From Comamonas composti DSM 21721 (GTDB taxonomy: Bacteria; Pseudomonadota; Gammaproteobacteria; Burkholderiales; Burkholderiaceae_C): 64,000 nucleotides of DNA. The notes below the pieces were generated by a model. It saw only the letters and a program-made list of their open reading frames with translations. It was not told where the DNA came from and searched no databases. The position numbers and the translations under genes are program-made. Below, piece by piece: positions 24,982 to 33,285 of this stretch. Numbering within the stretch: position 1 is the stretch's first letter; each line of letters begins with the position of its first letter. The stretch covers positions 166,368 through 230,367 of the forward strand of contig NZ_AUCQ01000003.1 of NCBI RefSeq assembly GCF_000429845.1, written 5' to 3'.

Positions 24982-27435
24982 CTAGAAGTCGTAGCGGGCG
25001 CTGACGTTCAGGCTGCGCGGTGCGCCCCAGGTGTAGAACAGGCCCTGGGCGTTGAAGTTGGTCATGCCGGAGAAGTAGTGCTTGTCGAAAGCGTTGTTCA
25101 GATTGGCGGCCACGCTCCAGTGGCGGTTGATCTGGTAGCGGGCCATCAGGTCCAGCAACCAGTAGGCGTCCTGGCGCAAGGTGGTGGCGCCCCGGCTGGT
25201 GGAGATGGCGCTTTGCCAGCGCGTGGAGGCGCCCACGGTCAGGCCTTGCAGGGCCGGGTCGCGGAACTGGTAGGTGGTACCCAGCTTGAACTGGTATTTG
25301 GGCGTGGTGCTGGCGGTGTTCAGCGTGCTGCTGTTCATGACCACGCCGCCCTGGGCCTGCCAGCCACGGGCCAGCTCGCCCGACAGCTCCAGCTCCCAGC
25401 CGCGTCGCGATGCACCGCTGACCGCGCGCGAAATGGTTTCGCCATTGGCGGTCTGGCCCACGGTTTCGGCGGTGTTGTCGGTCTTCATCCAGAAGTAGGC
25501 GGCACTGGCGTTCAGGCGCTTGTCGAAGAACTCGCCCTTGGCGCCGATCTCGTAGGTCTTGCCTTCTTCCGGCGGCAGGGTGTGCTGGTTGGCGTCCTTG
25601 GCGCTTTGGGCCTGGAAGATGCTGGCGTAGCTGGCATACAGCGACACATCGCGGGCCACATCCACCACCATGCCGGCATAGGGCGTGACCACGCCGCGCT
25701 CGCGGAGGTTGTAGTTGTACCAGCTGACATCGGAGACGTCTTTCTGGTCGTAGTTGGTGGCGCGCGCTCCGACGATGAGCTTGAGGGGGTCGGCCAGGTG
25801 GAAGCGGCCTGCCGCATAGACGTAGTTGCGCTTGCGGCTGAACAGATCGTTGGAGTAGCTCAGGCCGTCCATATCGGGCCTGGCCAGCATGCCGCCACCT
25901 TGCGCATAGTCCAGGCCGAGTGCGCCCAGCGTGGTGTTGCCGCCATCGCCACGCAGCAGCTTGATGCGGCTCTTGGAGGCGCCGACACCCAGCAGCAGAT
26001 CATGTTCGCGGCCGAACAGCGTGAACGGCCCTTGCACATCCAGCTGCAGGCTTTGGTTGCGCGTGGTGTTGTCCTGATAGCGGCCATAGTTCACCGCGCC
26101 GGGGATGGCGTTGTTCATATAGCCCAGCAACTGGTCGGGGATCTCGATTTCCTCATGCACCAGCTGCAGCTTGGCCTTCCAGCCCCGGCCGAAGTTGTGC
26201 TCCACGCGGGAGAACAGATTGATGCCTTTTTGGTCGTAGCCGGCCCAGCGTGCGCCGTTGTTGTAGGAGCGGGGCATCCAGCCCACGAAATCTCCGTTGC
26301 CGGAATACGCCTGTATGGGTGTGGTGGCGCTGGAGCCGCGCAGCGTGCGCTCGCGGTAGGTGAGGCCGGCGCTGACCAGGGTGTCCGGCGTCAGGTCGTA
26401 TTCCAGCGTGCCATACAGCAGCCTGCCGCTGGAGCGCTCGAAGTCGCGGAAGTTGTGGGCGCGCTTTTCCGAGGCCACCAGACGCCCGCGCAGGCTGCCT
26501 TCGGCGTTCAGCGGGCCGGCGATGTCGGCATCGGCGCGGTAGCTGTCCCAGCTGCCGATGCTGGCTTCGGCATGGGCCTGGAACTCCTTGGTGGGGCGCT
26601 TGCGGATCAGGTTGATGGTGGCGCCATAGTTGCCGTCGCCATTCATGAGGCCGGAGGCGCCCTTGAGCACTTCCACACGGTCGATGTCGGCCAGGTCGTC
26701 CGTGGTGTAGAGCGTGTAGGTGTTAAAGCCCCAGCCGCTGCTGAGCTGGCGTGCGCCATCCACCTGCAGATTGGCGGTGGTGCCGCGCACATTGAAGGTG
26801 GTCCATTGGCTCTGGCGGCTCACTGTCAGGCCCGGGGTTTGCTCCATCACATCGGTCAAGGTCTGCAGCTTGAAGTCTTCCATGCGCTGGCGGGTGAACA
26901 CCGTGACGGACTGCGGTGTTTCGCGCAGCGTCAGCGCCAGGCCGGTGGCGGCCGCGCTGGGGCCGGCGGCGGTGTAGCGGCCCGTGCCGTCGGTGCTGCC
27001 GTCGCTGCGCTCGGCCTGGGCCTGCACCGTCACCTCCTGCAAGGCGGGTGAGGTGGACGATGGGGAGGCAGAGTGCACGGCGGGCGCGGTCTGCAGCATA
27101 TAGCCGCCGCCGGATGCGGCCACGGCACGCAGGCCGGTGCCGGCCAGCAACTGGGCAAAGCCCTGCTCCACGTTGAACTGGCCCTGCAGGCCGCTGGTGC
27201 GCAGCGCCTGGGTTTGCTCCGGCGTGAAGGACAGCGACACACCCGACTGGCCGGCAAAGGCCGACAGCGCCGGGCCCAGCGGGCCAGGGGCGATCTGGTA
27301 GCTGCGGGCCGTGGCCGCAGCGGACGGCTGTTGGGCGAGGGCCGCCGGGGTATGGCCGGCCGTGCCGGCCGCCAGCGCGAGCAGGCAGGCCTGGGCGATG
27401 GGACGCAAGGCGGAAGAGGGGGAGAATGCAGTCAT
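24982..27435 (-). CDS. TonB-dependent siderophore receptor with signalling domain
   Basis: An 817-residue receptor, clearly a paralogue in layout of the one at 20742. The signal peptide ends near ALAQQ. The STN domain is at about 45-120 (SYQIAPGPLGPALSAFAGQS, VEQGFAQLLAGTGLRAV). The plug has LRETPQSVTVFTRQRMEDFK and NVRGTTANLQVDGARQL, and the barrel ends in SARYDF with the terminal Phe. Loop sequences differ strongly from the first receptor, so a different siderophore is expected. ATG at 27435 (MTAFSPSSALR). It belongs to the module whose FecR- and FecI-like genes lie upstream at 27565-29090. Confidence 0.94.
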   Translation of the reverse strand: MTAFSPSSALRPIAQACLLALAAGTAGHTPAALAQQPSAAATARSYQIAPGPLGPALSAFAGQSGVSLSFTPEQTQALRTSGLQGQFNVEQGFAQLLAGTGLRAVAASGGGYMLQTAPAVHSASPSSTSPALQEVTVQAQAERSDGSTDGTGRYTAAGPSAAATGLALTLRETPQSVTVFTRQRMEDFKLQTLTDVMEQTPGLTVSRQSQWTTFNVRGTTANLQVDGARQLSSGWGFNTYTLYTTDDLADIDRVEVLKGASGLMNGDGNYGATINLIRKRPTKEFQAHAEASIGSWDSYRADADIAGPLNAEGSLRGRLVASEKRAHNFRDFERSSGRLLYGTLEYDLTPDTLVSAGLTYRERTLRGSSATTPIQAYSGNGDFVGWMPRSYNNGARWAGYDQKGINLFSRVEHNFGRGWKAKLQLVHEEIEIPDQLLGYMNNAIPGAVNYGRYQDNTTRNQSLQLDVQGPFTLFGREHDLLLGVGASKSRIKLLRGDGGNTTLGALGLDYAQGGGMLARPDMDGLSYSNDLFSRKRNYVYAAGRFHLADPLKLIVGARATNYDQKDVSDVSWYNYNLRERGVVTPYAGMVVDVARDVSLYASYASIFQAQSAKDANQHTLPPEEGKTYEIGAKGEFFDKRLNASAAYFWMKTDNTAETVGQTANGETISRAVSGASRRGWELELSGELARGWQAQGGVVMNSSTLNTASTTPKYQFKLGTTYQFRDPALQGLTVGASTRWQSAISTSRGATTLRQDAYWLLDLMARYQINRHWSVAANLNNAFDKHYFSGMTNFNAQGLFYTWGAPRSLNVSARYDF

Positions 27436-27564
27436 GCGGTGGTTCAGGGCAGTCGGTGAAAAAGCGGCCTGTGAGCCAGGCCATCTCTCTGTTGCCGAAC
27501 CAGTGACAGGCAAAGTGCCAGATGGTTTGAAAAATAAATCAGCGCTGCTGCAGCGACGGCTGCT

Positions 27565-28563
27565 TCATGCCTGCAAGGGGCTCACCATGACCCACCAGCG
27601 CGTGCGCTGGACCACGGCCACCGGCAAGGTGGCGGCCAGCATGCGCAGCACCTGGTCGGTATCGCCCAGCTGGTAGGCGCCCGAGATGCGCAGCCCTGCC
27701 ACAGCCGGGTCGCAGCGCAGCACGCCGGGGCGGTAGCGCGCCAGCTCGGCCAGAAAATCGTCCAGCCGCATGCCATCGGCATAGAGCACGCCCTGGGTCC
27801 AGCCGGGCTCGCCAGCCGCCAGACTGGCCTCATCGGGGTTGGGCTGCAACGGGCCGAAGGTGCTGGCTGTGAAGCCCAGGCCCTGGCCTGCAGACACGAT
27901 TTGCGGCGGCTCGAAGCCCATGGCAGGTGTGACTTCGACGCGGTGTTCCAGCACCTGCAATGTGGTGCTGGCATCGCCATCCCCCACGGCCTCGTGCAGG
28001 CGCACGGTAAACCGGGTGCCCAGGGCGCGCAGCCGGCCCTGGGGCGTGGCAACCAGAAAAGGCCGCTGCAGCGGATCGGGCGCGGTCTGCACCAGGATCT
28101 CGCCACGGCGCAGATGCACCAGGCGTTGCCTGGGGTTCCAGTCCAGGTCGACGGCGCTGGCGGTGTTGAGTGCCAGTCGGCTGCCATCGGGCAGGTCCAG
28201 GTGCCGGCGTTCCCCCGTGGCGGTGGCGTAATCGGCGGCCCAGCCCTGCCAGGGGGCCTGGCGCCATCCCAGCCAGGCCGCAGGGGCGACCACGCCCAGC
28301 ACGGCCAGGGTTTGCAGCAGGGCACGGCGCTGCACGGCCGCGGTCTTGCGTGTCAGCACCGGCACGCCCAGTGCGGGGGGCACCGCACCGAACTGGCGCG
28401 CCAGGCGCTCGGCCTTTTGCCAGGCCTGTTCATGGGCCGGGTCGGCTGCCCGCCAGCGCGCGCAGGCCGCATGCTCTTGTGCATCGGCAGAGTCTGCGTG
28501 CAGGCGCACCAGCCATTGCGCGGCCTGGCGGATGACGGCGGGCTCCAGCGTGGGGCTTGGCAT
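27565..28563 (-). CDS. FecR-family anti-sigma/transducer
   Basis: A 332-residue FecR-like protein. The N-terminal sigma-binding domain has IRQAAQWLVRLHADSADAQE and RAADPAHEQAWQKAERL. A membrane helix lies around LLQTLAVLGVVAPAAWLGW. The periplasmic FecR domain has RRHLDLPDGSRLALNTASAV and HLRRGEILVQTAPD, and the C-terminal part has MRLDDFLAELARYRPGVLRC. Five bases separate it from the sigma gene upstream. It is similar in layout but distinct in sequence from the FecR at 23369, which suggests separate signalling specificity. Confidence 0.92.
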   Translation of the reverse strand: MPSPTLEPAVIRQAAQWLVRLHADSADAQEHAACARWRAADPAHEQAWQKAERLARQFGAVPPALGVPVLTRKTAAVQRRALLQTLAVLGVVAPAAWLGWRQAPWQGWAADYATATGERRHLDLPDGSRLALNTASAVDLDWNPRQRLVHLRRGEILVQTAPDPLQRPFLVATPQGRLRALGTRFTVRLHEAVGDGDASTTLQVLEHRVEVTPAMGFEPPQIVSAGQGLGFTASTFGPLQPNPDEASLAAGEPGWTQGVLYADGMRLDDFLAELARYRPGVLRCDPAVAGLRISGAYQLGDTDQVLRMLAATLPVAVVQRTRWWVMVSPLQA

Positions 28564-28568
28564 GGTGG

Positions 28569-29090
28569 TCAATCCATCAGCGTCAGGCACAGCTCGAAGC
28601 CCTGGGCCATATAGCGCTTGACGGTGCGCTCGCTCACCTTCAGTTGGGCTGCGATCTGTGCATAGCCCAGGCCTTGCAGCTGCGAGAGCACAAAGGCCTC
28701 TCTGGCCTTGGGCGCCAGGCGGCCCAGCATATCGTCGAGCTGTTGCAGGGTTTCGCGTATGGACAGGGTCTCCTCGGGGCTGGGCACCATGTCTTCGGGC
28801 AGGGCGGCCAGTGTGTCCAGCCAGGCCTGCTCCAGCGAACGGCGGCGCCAGTGGTCGTACAGCAACCCCCGGGCGATGGTGGTGAGGTAGGCGCGCGGCT
28901 CGCGCAGATCGGGTACGGCCTCGGGCCTTTGCAGCACGCGCACAAAGGTGTCGTGCGCTAGATCGGCCGCGCCGTGCGGACAGTTCAGCCGACGGCGCAG
29001 CAGCCCCAGCAACCAGCCGTGGTGGGCGGTGTACAGGAGCTGAACCGGATCGGCAGAGGTCTGGCTGCGGGAGGAAGAGCCGGCGGACAT
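28569..29090 (-). CDS. FecI-like ECF sigma factor
   Basis: A 173-residue ECF sigma factor. Region 2 has GAADLAHDTFVRVLQ, and region 4 has LQGLGYAQIAAQLKVSERTV near the C-terminus. It heads the second iron module (sigma, FecR, receptor). ATG at 29090 (MSAGSSSRS) lies 16 bases after a Fur-like operator. It differs clearly from the sigma factor at 24360, so each module probably has its own promoter specificity. Cross-talk remains possible because the two modules are adjacent and co-directional. Confidence 0.93.
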   Translation of the reverse strand: MSAGSSSRSQTSADPVQLLYTAHHGWLLGLLRRRLNCPHGAADLAHDTFVRVLQRPEAVPDLREPRAYLTTIARGLLYDHWRRRSLEQAWLDTLAALPEDMVPSPEETLSIRETLQQLDDMLGRLAPKAREAFVLSQLQGLGYAQIAAQLKVSERTVKRYMAQGFELCLTLMD

Positions 29091-29106
29091 GGGCTGGTGT
29101 GGCGCG

Positions 29107-29125
29107 AATGAGAATTCTTCGCATT
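29107..29125 (-). promoter_or_regulatory. Fur-box-like palindrome before sigma gene 2
   Basis: AATGAGAATTCTTCGCATT on the plus strand is a 19-base imperfect palindrome. Its AATGAGAAT half matches common proteobacterial Fur boxes. It lies just before the second sigma gene, at nearly the same distance as the site before the first. Confidence 0.7.
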
Positions 29126-29184
29126 TTATCTGCAAGCCCCGAGCCCTGTGCGCCGGCCCCGGCCGGCGTCCGAATCCTGCGGGC

Positions 29185-30699
29185 TCAGCGCTGGCGCAGC
29201 ATGAACTTTTGCAGCTTGCCCGTGGGCGTGCGCGGCAGGTCGGTGGCGAACACGAACTCGCGCGGGATCTTGTAGCGCGCGAGCTTGTCGGCCAGGAACA
29301 GCTGCAGATCCTCGGCCTGCAGTTGGGCCTGGTTGCGCAGCACCACATGGGCGACCACGGTCTCGCCCCATTCGGGATGGGGCTTGCCGACCACGGCCAC
29401 GTCGGCCACGTCGGGGTGGGCGGACAGCGCGTCCTCGACCTCCTTGGAGTAGACGTTCTCGCCGCCCGTGATCACCATGTCCTTGCTGCGGTCCACGATG
29501 AACAGATAGCCGGCATCGTCCAGGCGCACGAGATCGCCCGTGCGGTACCAGCCGCCGGGCGCAAAGGCTGCGGCCGTGGCCTTGTCGTCGTCGAGATAGC
29601 CTTGCATTGCGCTGTCCGTGCGCAGCCAGATCTCGCCGATCTCGCCGGGCCGGGCATCGCGCTCGTCGTCGCCGCAGACCACGCGCATGTCCACGCCGGG
29701 CAGGCAGACGCGGCCTATGGAGCCCGCGCGTTCGATCTGCTCCTCGGGGTAGAGCGTGGTGCCCGTAGGGCCGGTCTCGGTCATGCCGTAGACCTGGTAG
29801 AAGCGGTCGCTGCGGTAGGTGGCGATCAGCTTTTTGGCCTGCTCGGCGCCGATGGGGCCGCCGCCGTAGACCCAGGCGCGCACGCTGGAGAGGTCGTAGT
29901 CCGTGAAGTTGGGCAGCATCTGCAGCGGCGCGAAGAAGGAGACCGGCGCGCCGAAGTACAGCGTCACGCGCTCGTCCTGCACGCTCTGCAGGAAGTGCTG
30001 GGGATGGTATTCGCGCAGCAGCACCACGGTACCGCCCATGTAGAGCGTGCCGCCGAACCAGTTGTTCAGCGGCGAGGAGTGCCAGATCGGCATGGCCATG
30101 AGGGTGCGTTCCTCGCGCGTGATCGACAGGCCCAGGGCCGCCGTCATGGCCGACAGCGTGACCGCGCGGTGGCTCAGCAGGCAGCCCTTGGGCTTGCCCG
30201 TGGTGCCCGAGGTATAGAGCACCTGGGCGATGTCCTCGTCTGCGGGGCGCTGGCCCTGTATTTCGGGGGCCGAGGCGAGCAGCGCATCCCAGTCGGCAAC
30301 GCCGGCCGGCGGCTGGCCTGCCGACTCCGTGACCAGGTGCCGGCAGTCATGGCTGGTGGCCGCAGCCACGGCGGCCAGGGCGGCATCGAACACCAGCACC
30401 TTGGCCTTCGAATGGGCAAGAATGTATTGCAGCTCCGGCCCCTGCAGCTTGTGGTTGACGGGCACCACGGCCGCGCCCAGGCGCCAGGCGCCGAACAGAG
30501 CATCCACAAAGCCCGGGGTGTTGAAGCACATCAGTGCCACACGATCGCCCGGGCCCACGCCCTGGGCCTGCAGCACGGCGGCTGCGCGGCGGCTGCGCTG
30601 CTGCATGTGCGCATAGCTGATGGATGCGCCCTGGTAGCGCAGAAAATCCTTGGCCGGCGTCTTGCGCGCAGCACTGTCGAAGGCATCGAGCAGGTTCAT
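29185..30699 (-). CDS. AMP-dependent acyl-CoA synthetase
   Basis: A 504-residue acid:CoA ligase. VLYTSGTTGKPKGCLLSHRA is the phosphate loop. QVYGMTETGPTGTTLYP binds adenine. RTGDLVRLDDAGYLFIVDRS and KDMVITGGENVYSKEVED form the hinge, and the C-terminal TPTGKLQKFMLRQR carries the catalytic lysine. It is about as long as the ligase at 10888 but diverged from it. The AidB-like dehydrogenase gene lies upstream on the same strand, 175 bases away with an R3 repeat between. The acid activated is unknown. Confidence 0.93.
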   Translation of the reverse strand: MNLLDAFDSAARKTPAKDFLRYQGASISYAHMQQRSRRAAAVLQAQGVGPGDRVALMCFNTPGFVDALFGAWRLGAAVVPVNHKLQGPELQYILAHSKAKVLVFDAALAAVAAATSHDCRHLVTESAGQPPAGVADWDALLASAPEIQGQRPADEDIAQVLYTSGTTGKPKGCLLSHRAVTLSAMTAALGLSITREERTLMAMPIWHSSPLNNWFGGTLYMGGTVVLLREYHPQHFLQSVQDERVTLYFGAPVSFFAPLQMLPNFTDYDLSSVRAWVYGGGPIGAEQAKKLIATYRSDRFYQVYGMTETGPTGTTLYPEEQIERAGSIGRVCLPGVDMRVVCGDDERDARPGEIGEIWLRTDSAMQGYLDDDKATAAAFAPGGWYRTGDLVRLDDAGYLFIVDRSKDMVITGGENVYSKEVEDALSAHPDVADVAVVGKPHPEWGETVVAHVVLRNQAQLQAEDLQLFLADKLARYKIPREFVFATDLPRTPTGKLQKFMLRQR

Positions 30700-30723
30700 C
30701 TTGTCTCCTCTGGTTTTTATAGG

Positions 30724-30799
30724 AGCTGGTACCGCTTGCCCCTTCTATGTTTCAGCATGCTTTCTATCTGAAACAAAGCACAGACAAGTGGTACCAGCT
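30724..30799. repeat. R3 repeat, nested palindrome
   Basis: Outer arms AGCTGGTACCGCTTG and CAAGTGGTACCAGCT match at 14 of 15 positions. Inner arms GTTTCAG (30749-30755) and CTGAAAC (30768-30774) are perfect. The nested structure is the most complete R3 copy in the window and fills the gap between two minus-strand genes. Confidence 0.75.
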
Positions 30800-30874
30800 A
30801 TCAATTAATTCAGCAAACGATAACACCGGCGCGCACCGTCCCATCTTCGAGGGAGGAGGGCGCAGCCCGGGCGG

Positions 30875-32533
30875 TCATTGCGGCAGGGCGCGCTGCAAGA
30901 TGGCCTCCACCTCCAGGCCCTTGGGATCGAACGCGCCGACCACCATGCCGCCGGCCTGGGCACCCAGGCGCGTGGCAATAAAGCCCTGGGCCATGAACTC
31001 CGGCGCATGCTGGCGCAGCAGGCAGGCCTGGGCCAGCAGCACCAGATCCTGCACCAGGCGGCGCGCCTGGGGCTCCAACTGCTCGGGCGGCTGGCTCAGC
31101 CTTTGTGCGAGGGACTTGGCCAGGCCCAGCAGCACGCTGTCGCCCTCGGCCATGTCGATGAGGTTTTGCAGCAGCAGCTGCGCGGCCTGGGGCTCGCGCG
31201 CCATGGCGCGCAGCACGTCCAGGCACATGACGTTGCCCGAGCCTTCCCAGATGGAGTTCACGGGCGCCTCGCGGAACAGACGCGCGAGCACGCCGTCGTC
31301 CACATAGCCGTTGCCGCCGAACACTTCCATGGCCTCGCCCGTGAGCTCCACGCCGCGTTTGCAGACCCAGAACTTGGCGGCTGGCGTCATGATGCGTTTC
31401 CAGGCACGGGCCAGCGCCTCGTCCTCGCTCTCGTAGGCCTGGGCCAGGTGCATGGAGATCTGCAGGCCGGCTTCGCCTTCGAGCGCCAGGTCGGCGAGCA
31501 CGCTGCGCATCAGGGGCTGGTCGATGAGGCGCTTGCCGAACACCATGCGCTGGCGCGCATAGGCAATGGCCTGGGCCGTGGCCGAGCGGAAAATCGCTGC
31601 GCTGCCCAGCACGCAGTTCAGGCGCGTGTAGGTGGCCATCTCGATGATGGTCGGAATGCCCCGGCCTTCCTCGCCCATCAGAATGCCCCAGGCATCCTCG
31701 AACTCGACCTCGCTGCTGGAGTTGCTGCGGTTGCCGACCTTGTTCTTGAGGCGCTGCACGCGCACGGCGTTCTTGCTGCCGTCGGGGCGCCAGCGCGGCA
31801 CGAAGAAGCAGGCGTGGCCGCCACCTTCGCCCATGCGCGCCACGACCAGGTGGGCATCGCACATCGGGGCCGAGAAGAACCATTTGTGGCCGCGCAGCAG
31901 ATATTCGCCGCCACGCCCGCCTTCGCCGACCGGCATGGCCACCGTGGTGTTGGCGCGCACGTCCGAGCCGCCCTGCTTTTCCGTCATGCCCATGCCGATC
32001 CAGATGGACTTCTTCTGCGCGATCGGCAGGTCGCGCTCGTCGTATTCGTGGCTCAGCAGCTTGTCGCCGAGCTCGGCCCACAGCGCTGGCTCTTTTTGCA
32101 GCAGCGGAATCGCCGCCGTGGTCATGGTCGCGGGGCACAGCGTGCCCTGTTCGACCTGGCCGTGCAGGTAAAAGCCGGCGGCCCAGGCGCTCCAGCGGCC
32201 TGGGCGCTGATCCTCGTAGGGCAGGGAGATCAGGCCTTGCTGCCGGTATAGTTCCATGAGCGCATGCCAGCTGGGGTGAAACTCCACGCGGTCCAGCAAT
32301 CTGCCGCGCGTGTCGAAGCGGTGCAGCTCGGGCGTGTGGCGGTTGGCCTGCTCGGCCAGATCCCAGGTGGCTTGTGCGCCCAGTCGCTGGGCATAGTCGG
32401 AAAGCGAGGCCAGATGCTGCCGGGCGCCGTTGCGCACCAGGGCCTCGGCCAGGGCCGGGTCGGCATCCAGCAGGTTGAAGTTGCTGAGTTCGTCAAACTG
32501 GTTGAGAACTTCGTGTGTGTCCCAGGCATTCAT
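30875..32533 (-). CDS. AidB-like acyl-CoA dehydrogenase
   Basis: A 552-residue member of the AidB/long acyl-CoA dehydrogenase group, about 150 residues longer than ordinary dehydrogenases. The AidB-type N-terminus (THEVLNQFDELSNFNLLDAD) is followed by the flavin region (GMGMTEKQGGSDVRANT), GHKWFFSAPMCDAHLVVARM and the base region NSIWEGSGNVMCLDVLRAM. E. coli AidB belongs to the alkylation response, but many relatives serve fatty-acid breakdown. The neighbouring acyl-CoA synthetase and TetR genes favour a metabolic role here. ATG at 32533. Confidence 0.9.
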   Translation of the reverse strand: MNAWDTHEVLNQFDELSNFNLLDADPALAEALVRNGARQHLASLSDYAQRLGAQATWDLAEQANRHTPELHRFDTRGRLLDRVEFHPSWHALMELYRQQGLISLPYEDQRPGRWSAWAAGFYLHGQVEQGTLCPATMTTAAIPLLQKEPALWAELGDKLLSHEYDERDLPIAQKKSIWIGMGMTEKQGGSDVRANTTVAMPVGEGGRGGEYLLRGHKWFFSAPMCDAHLVVARMGEGGGHACFFVPRWRPDGSKNAVRVQRLKNKVGNRSNSSSEVEFEDAWGILMGEEGRGIPTIIEMATYTRLNCVLGSAAIFRSATAQAIAYARQRMVFGKRLIDQPLMRSVLADLALEGEAGLQISMHLAQAYESEDEALARAWKRIMTPAAKFWVCKRGVELTGEAMEVFGGNGYVDDGVLARLFREAPVNSIWEGSGNVMCLDVLRAMAREPQAAQLLLQNLIDMAEGDSVLLGLAKSLAQRLSQPPEQLEPQARRLVQDLVLLAQACLLRQHAPEFMAQGFIATRLGAQAGGMVVGAFDPKGLEVEAILQRALPQ

Positions 32534-32578
32534 GGCGGTCTCCGTGATCGTTCATCTATCCATCAAAGTCTAGGAAAA

Positions 32579-33262
32579 ATGACTGCCAAAGGTGTTCGGG
32601 TTTCCCGAAAGCTCTCGCCGCCGGCCAAAGTGCGGCGGCGCCCCCTGCAGTCGCGGGCTCTGGCGACCTCGCAGGCACTGCAGGATTCCTTTGTTCGGCT
32701 TGTGGCCGAAAAAGGCTTCGAGCGCACCACGGTCCGCGAGGTGGCGGCCGTGGCCGGCGTCGGCGTGGGTACGTTCTACGAATACTTCGGCAACATGCAG
32801 GCCCTGGCCGCGATGTGCATACACAACCAGGTGCGCAATCTGCATGCGTGCGGGCGCCAGGCCCTGGCCGAATGCGATCTCGGTGCAGAGCACGATGCGC
32901 TCGTGCGTGCGGATGCGCTGCAGTCGGCCCTGATCGACGAGGTGCTGCGCGATGCGCCCATGTGGGCCCAGCTGTTTCTCGTGGAGCGCAAGGTGTCGGC
33001 GGCCGAGCCCTTCAGGCGCCACTACCAGGCCTATGTTCAGCTATGGGTCTCGGCGCTGGAGTCCGGGCCTGCGCCGCTGCCCGTGCCCGTGGAGCCGCTG
33101 GCCAGACTGCTGCACACGCTCACCTATGGCTGGGTCTCGCAATCGCTGCTGGCCCTGGGCCCGCAGCGGGCTGCGGGGCAGTTGCGCCAGCCCTTGCGCT
33201 GGGCCATGCATGCCTTGCTGCGCGAGGCCATGGCCGGGACGCAAGCCGGCGCGTCAGGCTAG
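32579..33262 (+). CDS. TetR-family transcriptional regulator
   Basis: A 227-residue TetR-type repressor. The DNA-binding domain covers about residues 25-75 (LQDSFVRLVAEKGFERTTVR, EVAAVAGVGVGTFYEYFGN). The ligand domain follows, with the PMWAQLFLVERKV region. It is divergent from the AidB-like gene across only 45 bases, so it probably represses that gene and itself from a shared operator, with an acyl-CoA as likely inducer. ATG at 32579 follows TAGGAAAA. It converges on the histidine kinase gene. Confidence 0.9.
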   Translation: MTAKGVRVSRKLSPPAKVRRRPLQSRALATSQALQDSFVRLVAEKGFERTTVREVAAVAGVGVGTFYEYFGNMQALAAMCIHNQVRNLHACGRQALAECDLGAEHDALVRADALQSALIDEVLRDAPMWAQLFLVERKVSAAEPFRRHYQAYVQLWVSALESGPAPLPVPVEPLARLLHTLTYGWVSQSLLALGPQRAAGQLRQPLRWAMHALLREAMAGTQAGASG

Positions 33263-33285
33263 AGTTGCCCCTTCGAGAGCGCTGC

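Noticed and set aside
30875..32533. DNA alkylation-repair gene aidB
   Set aside because: The family is AidB-like, but no ada or alk genes are near and the neighbours are acyl-CoA metabolism, so the repair role is not claimed.
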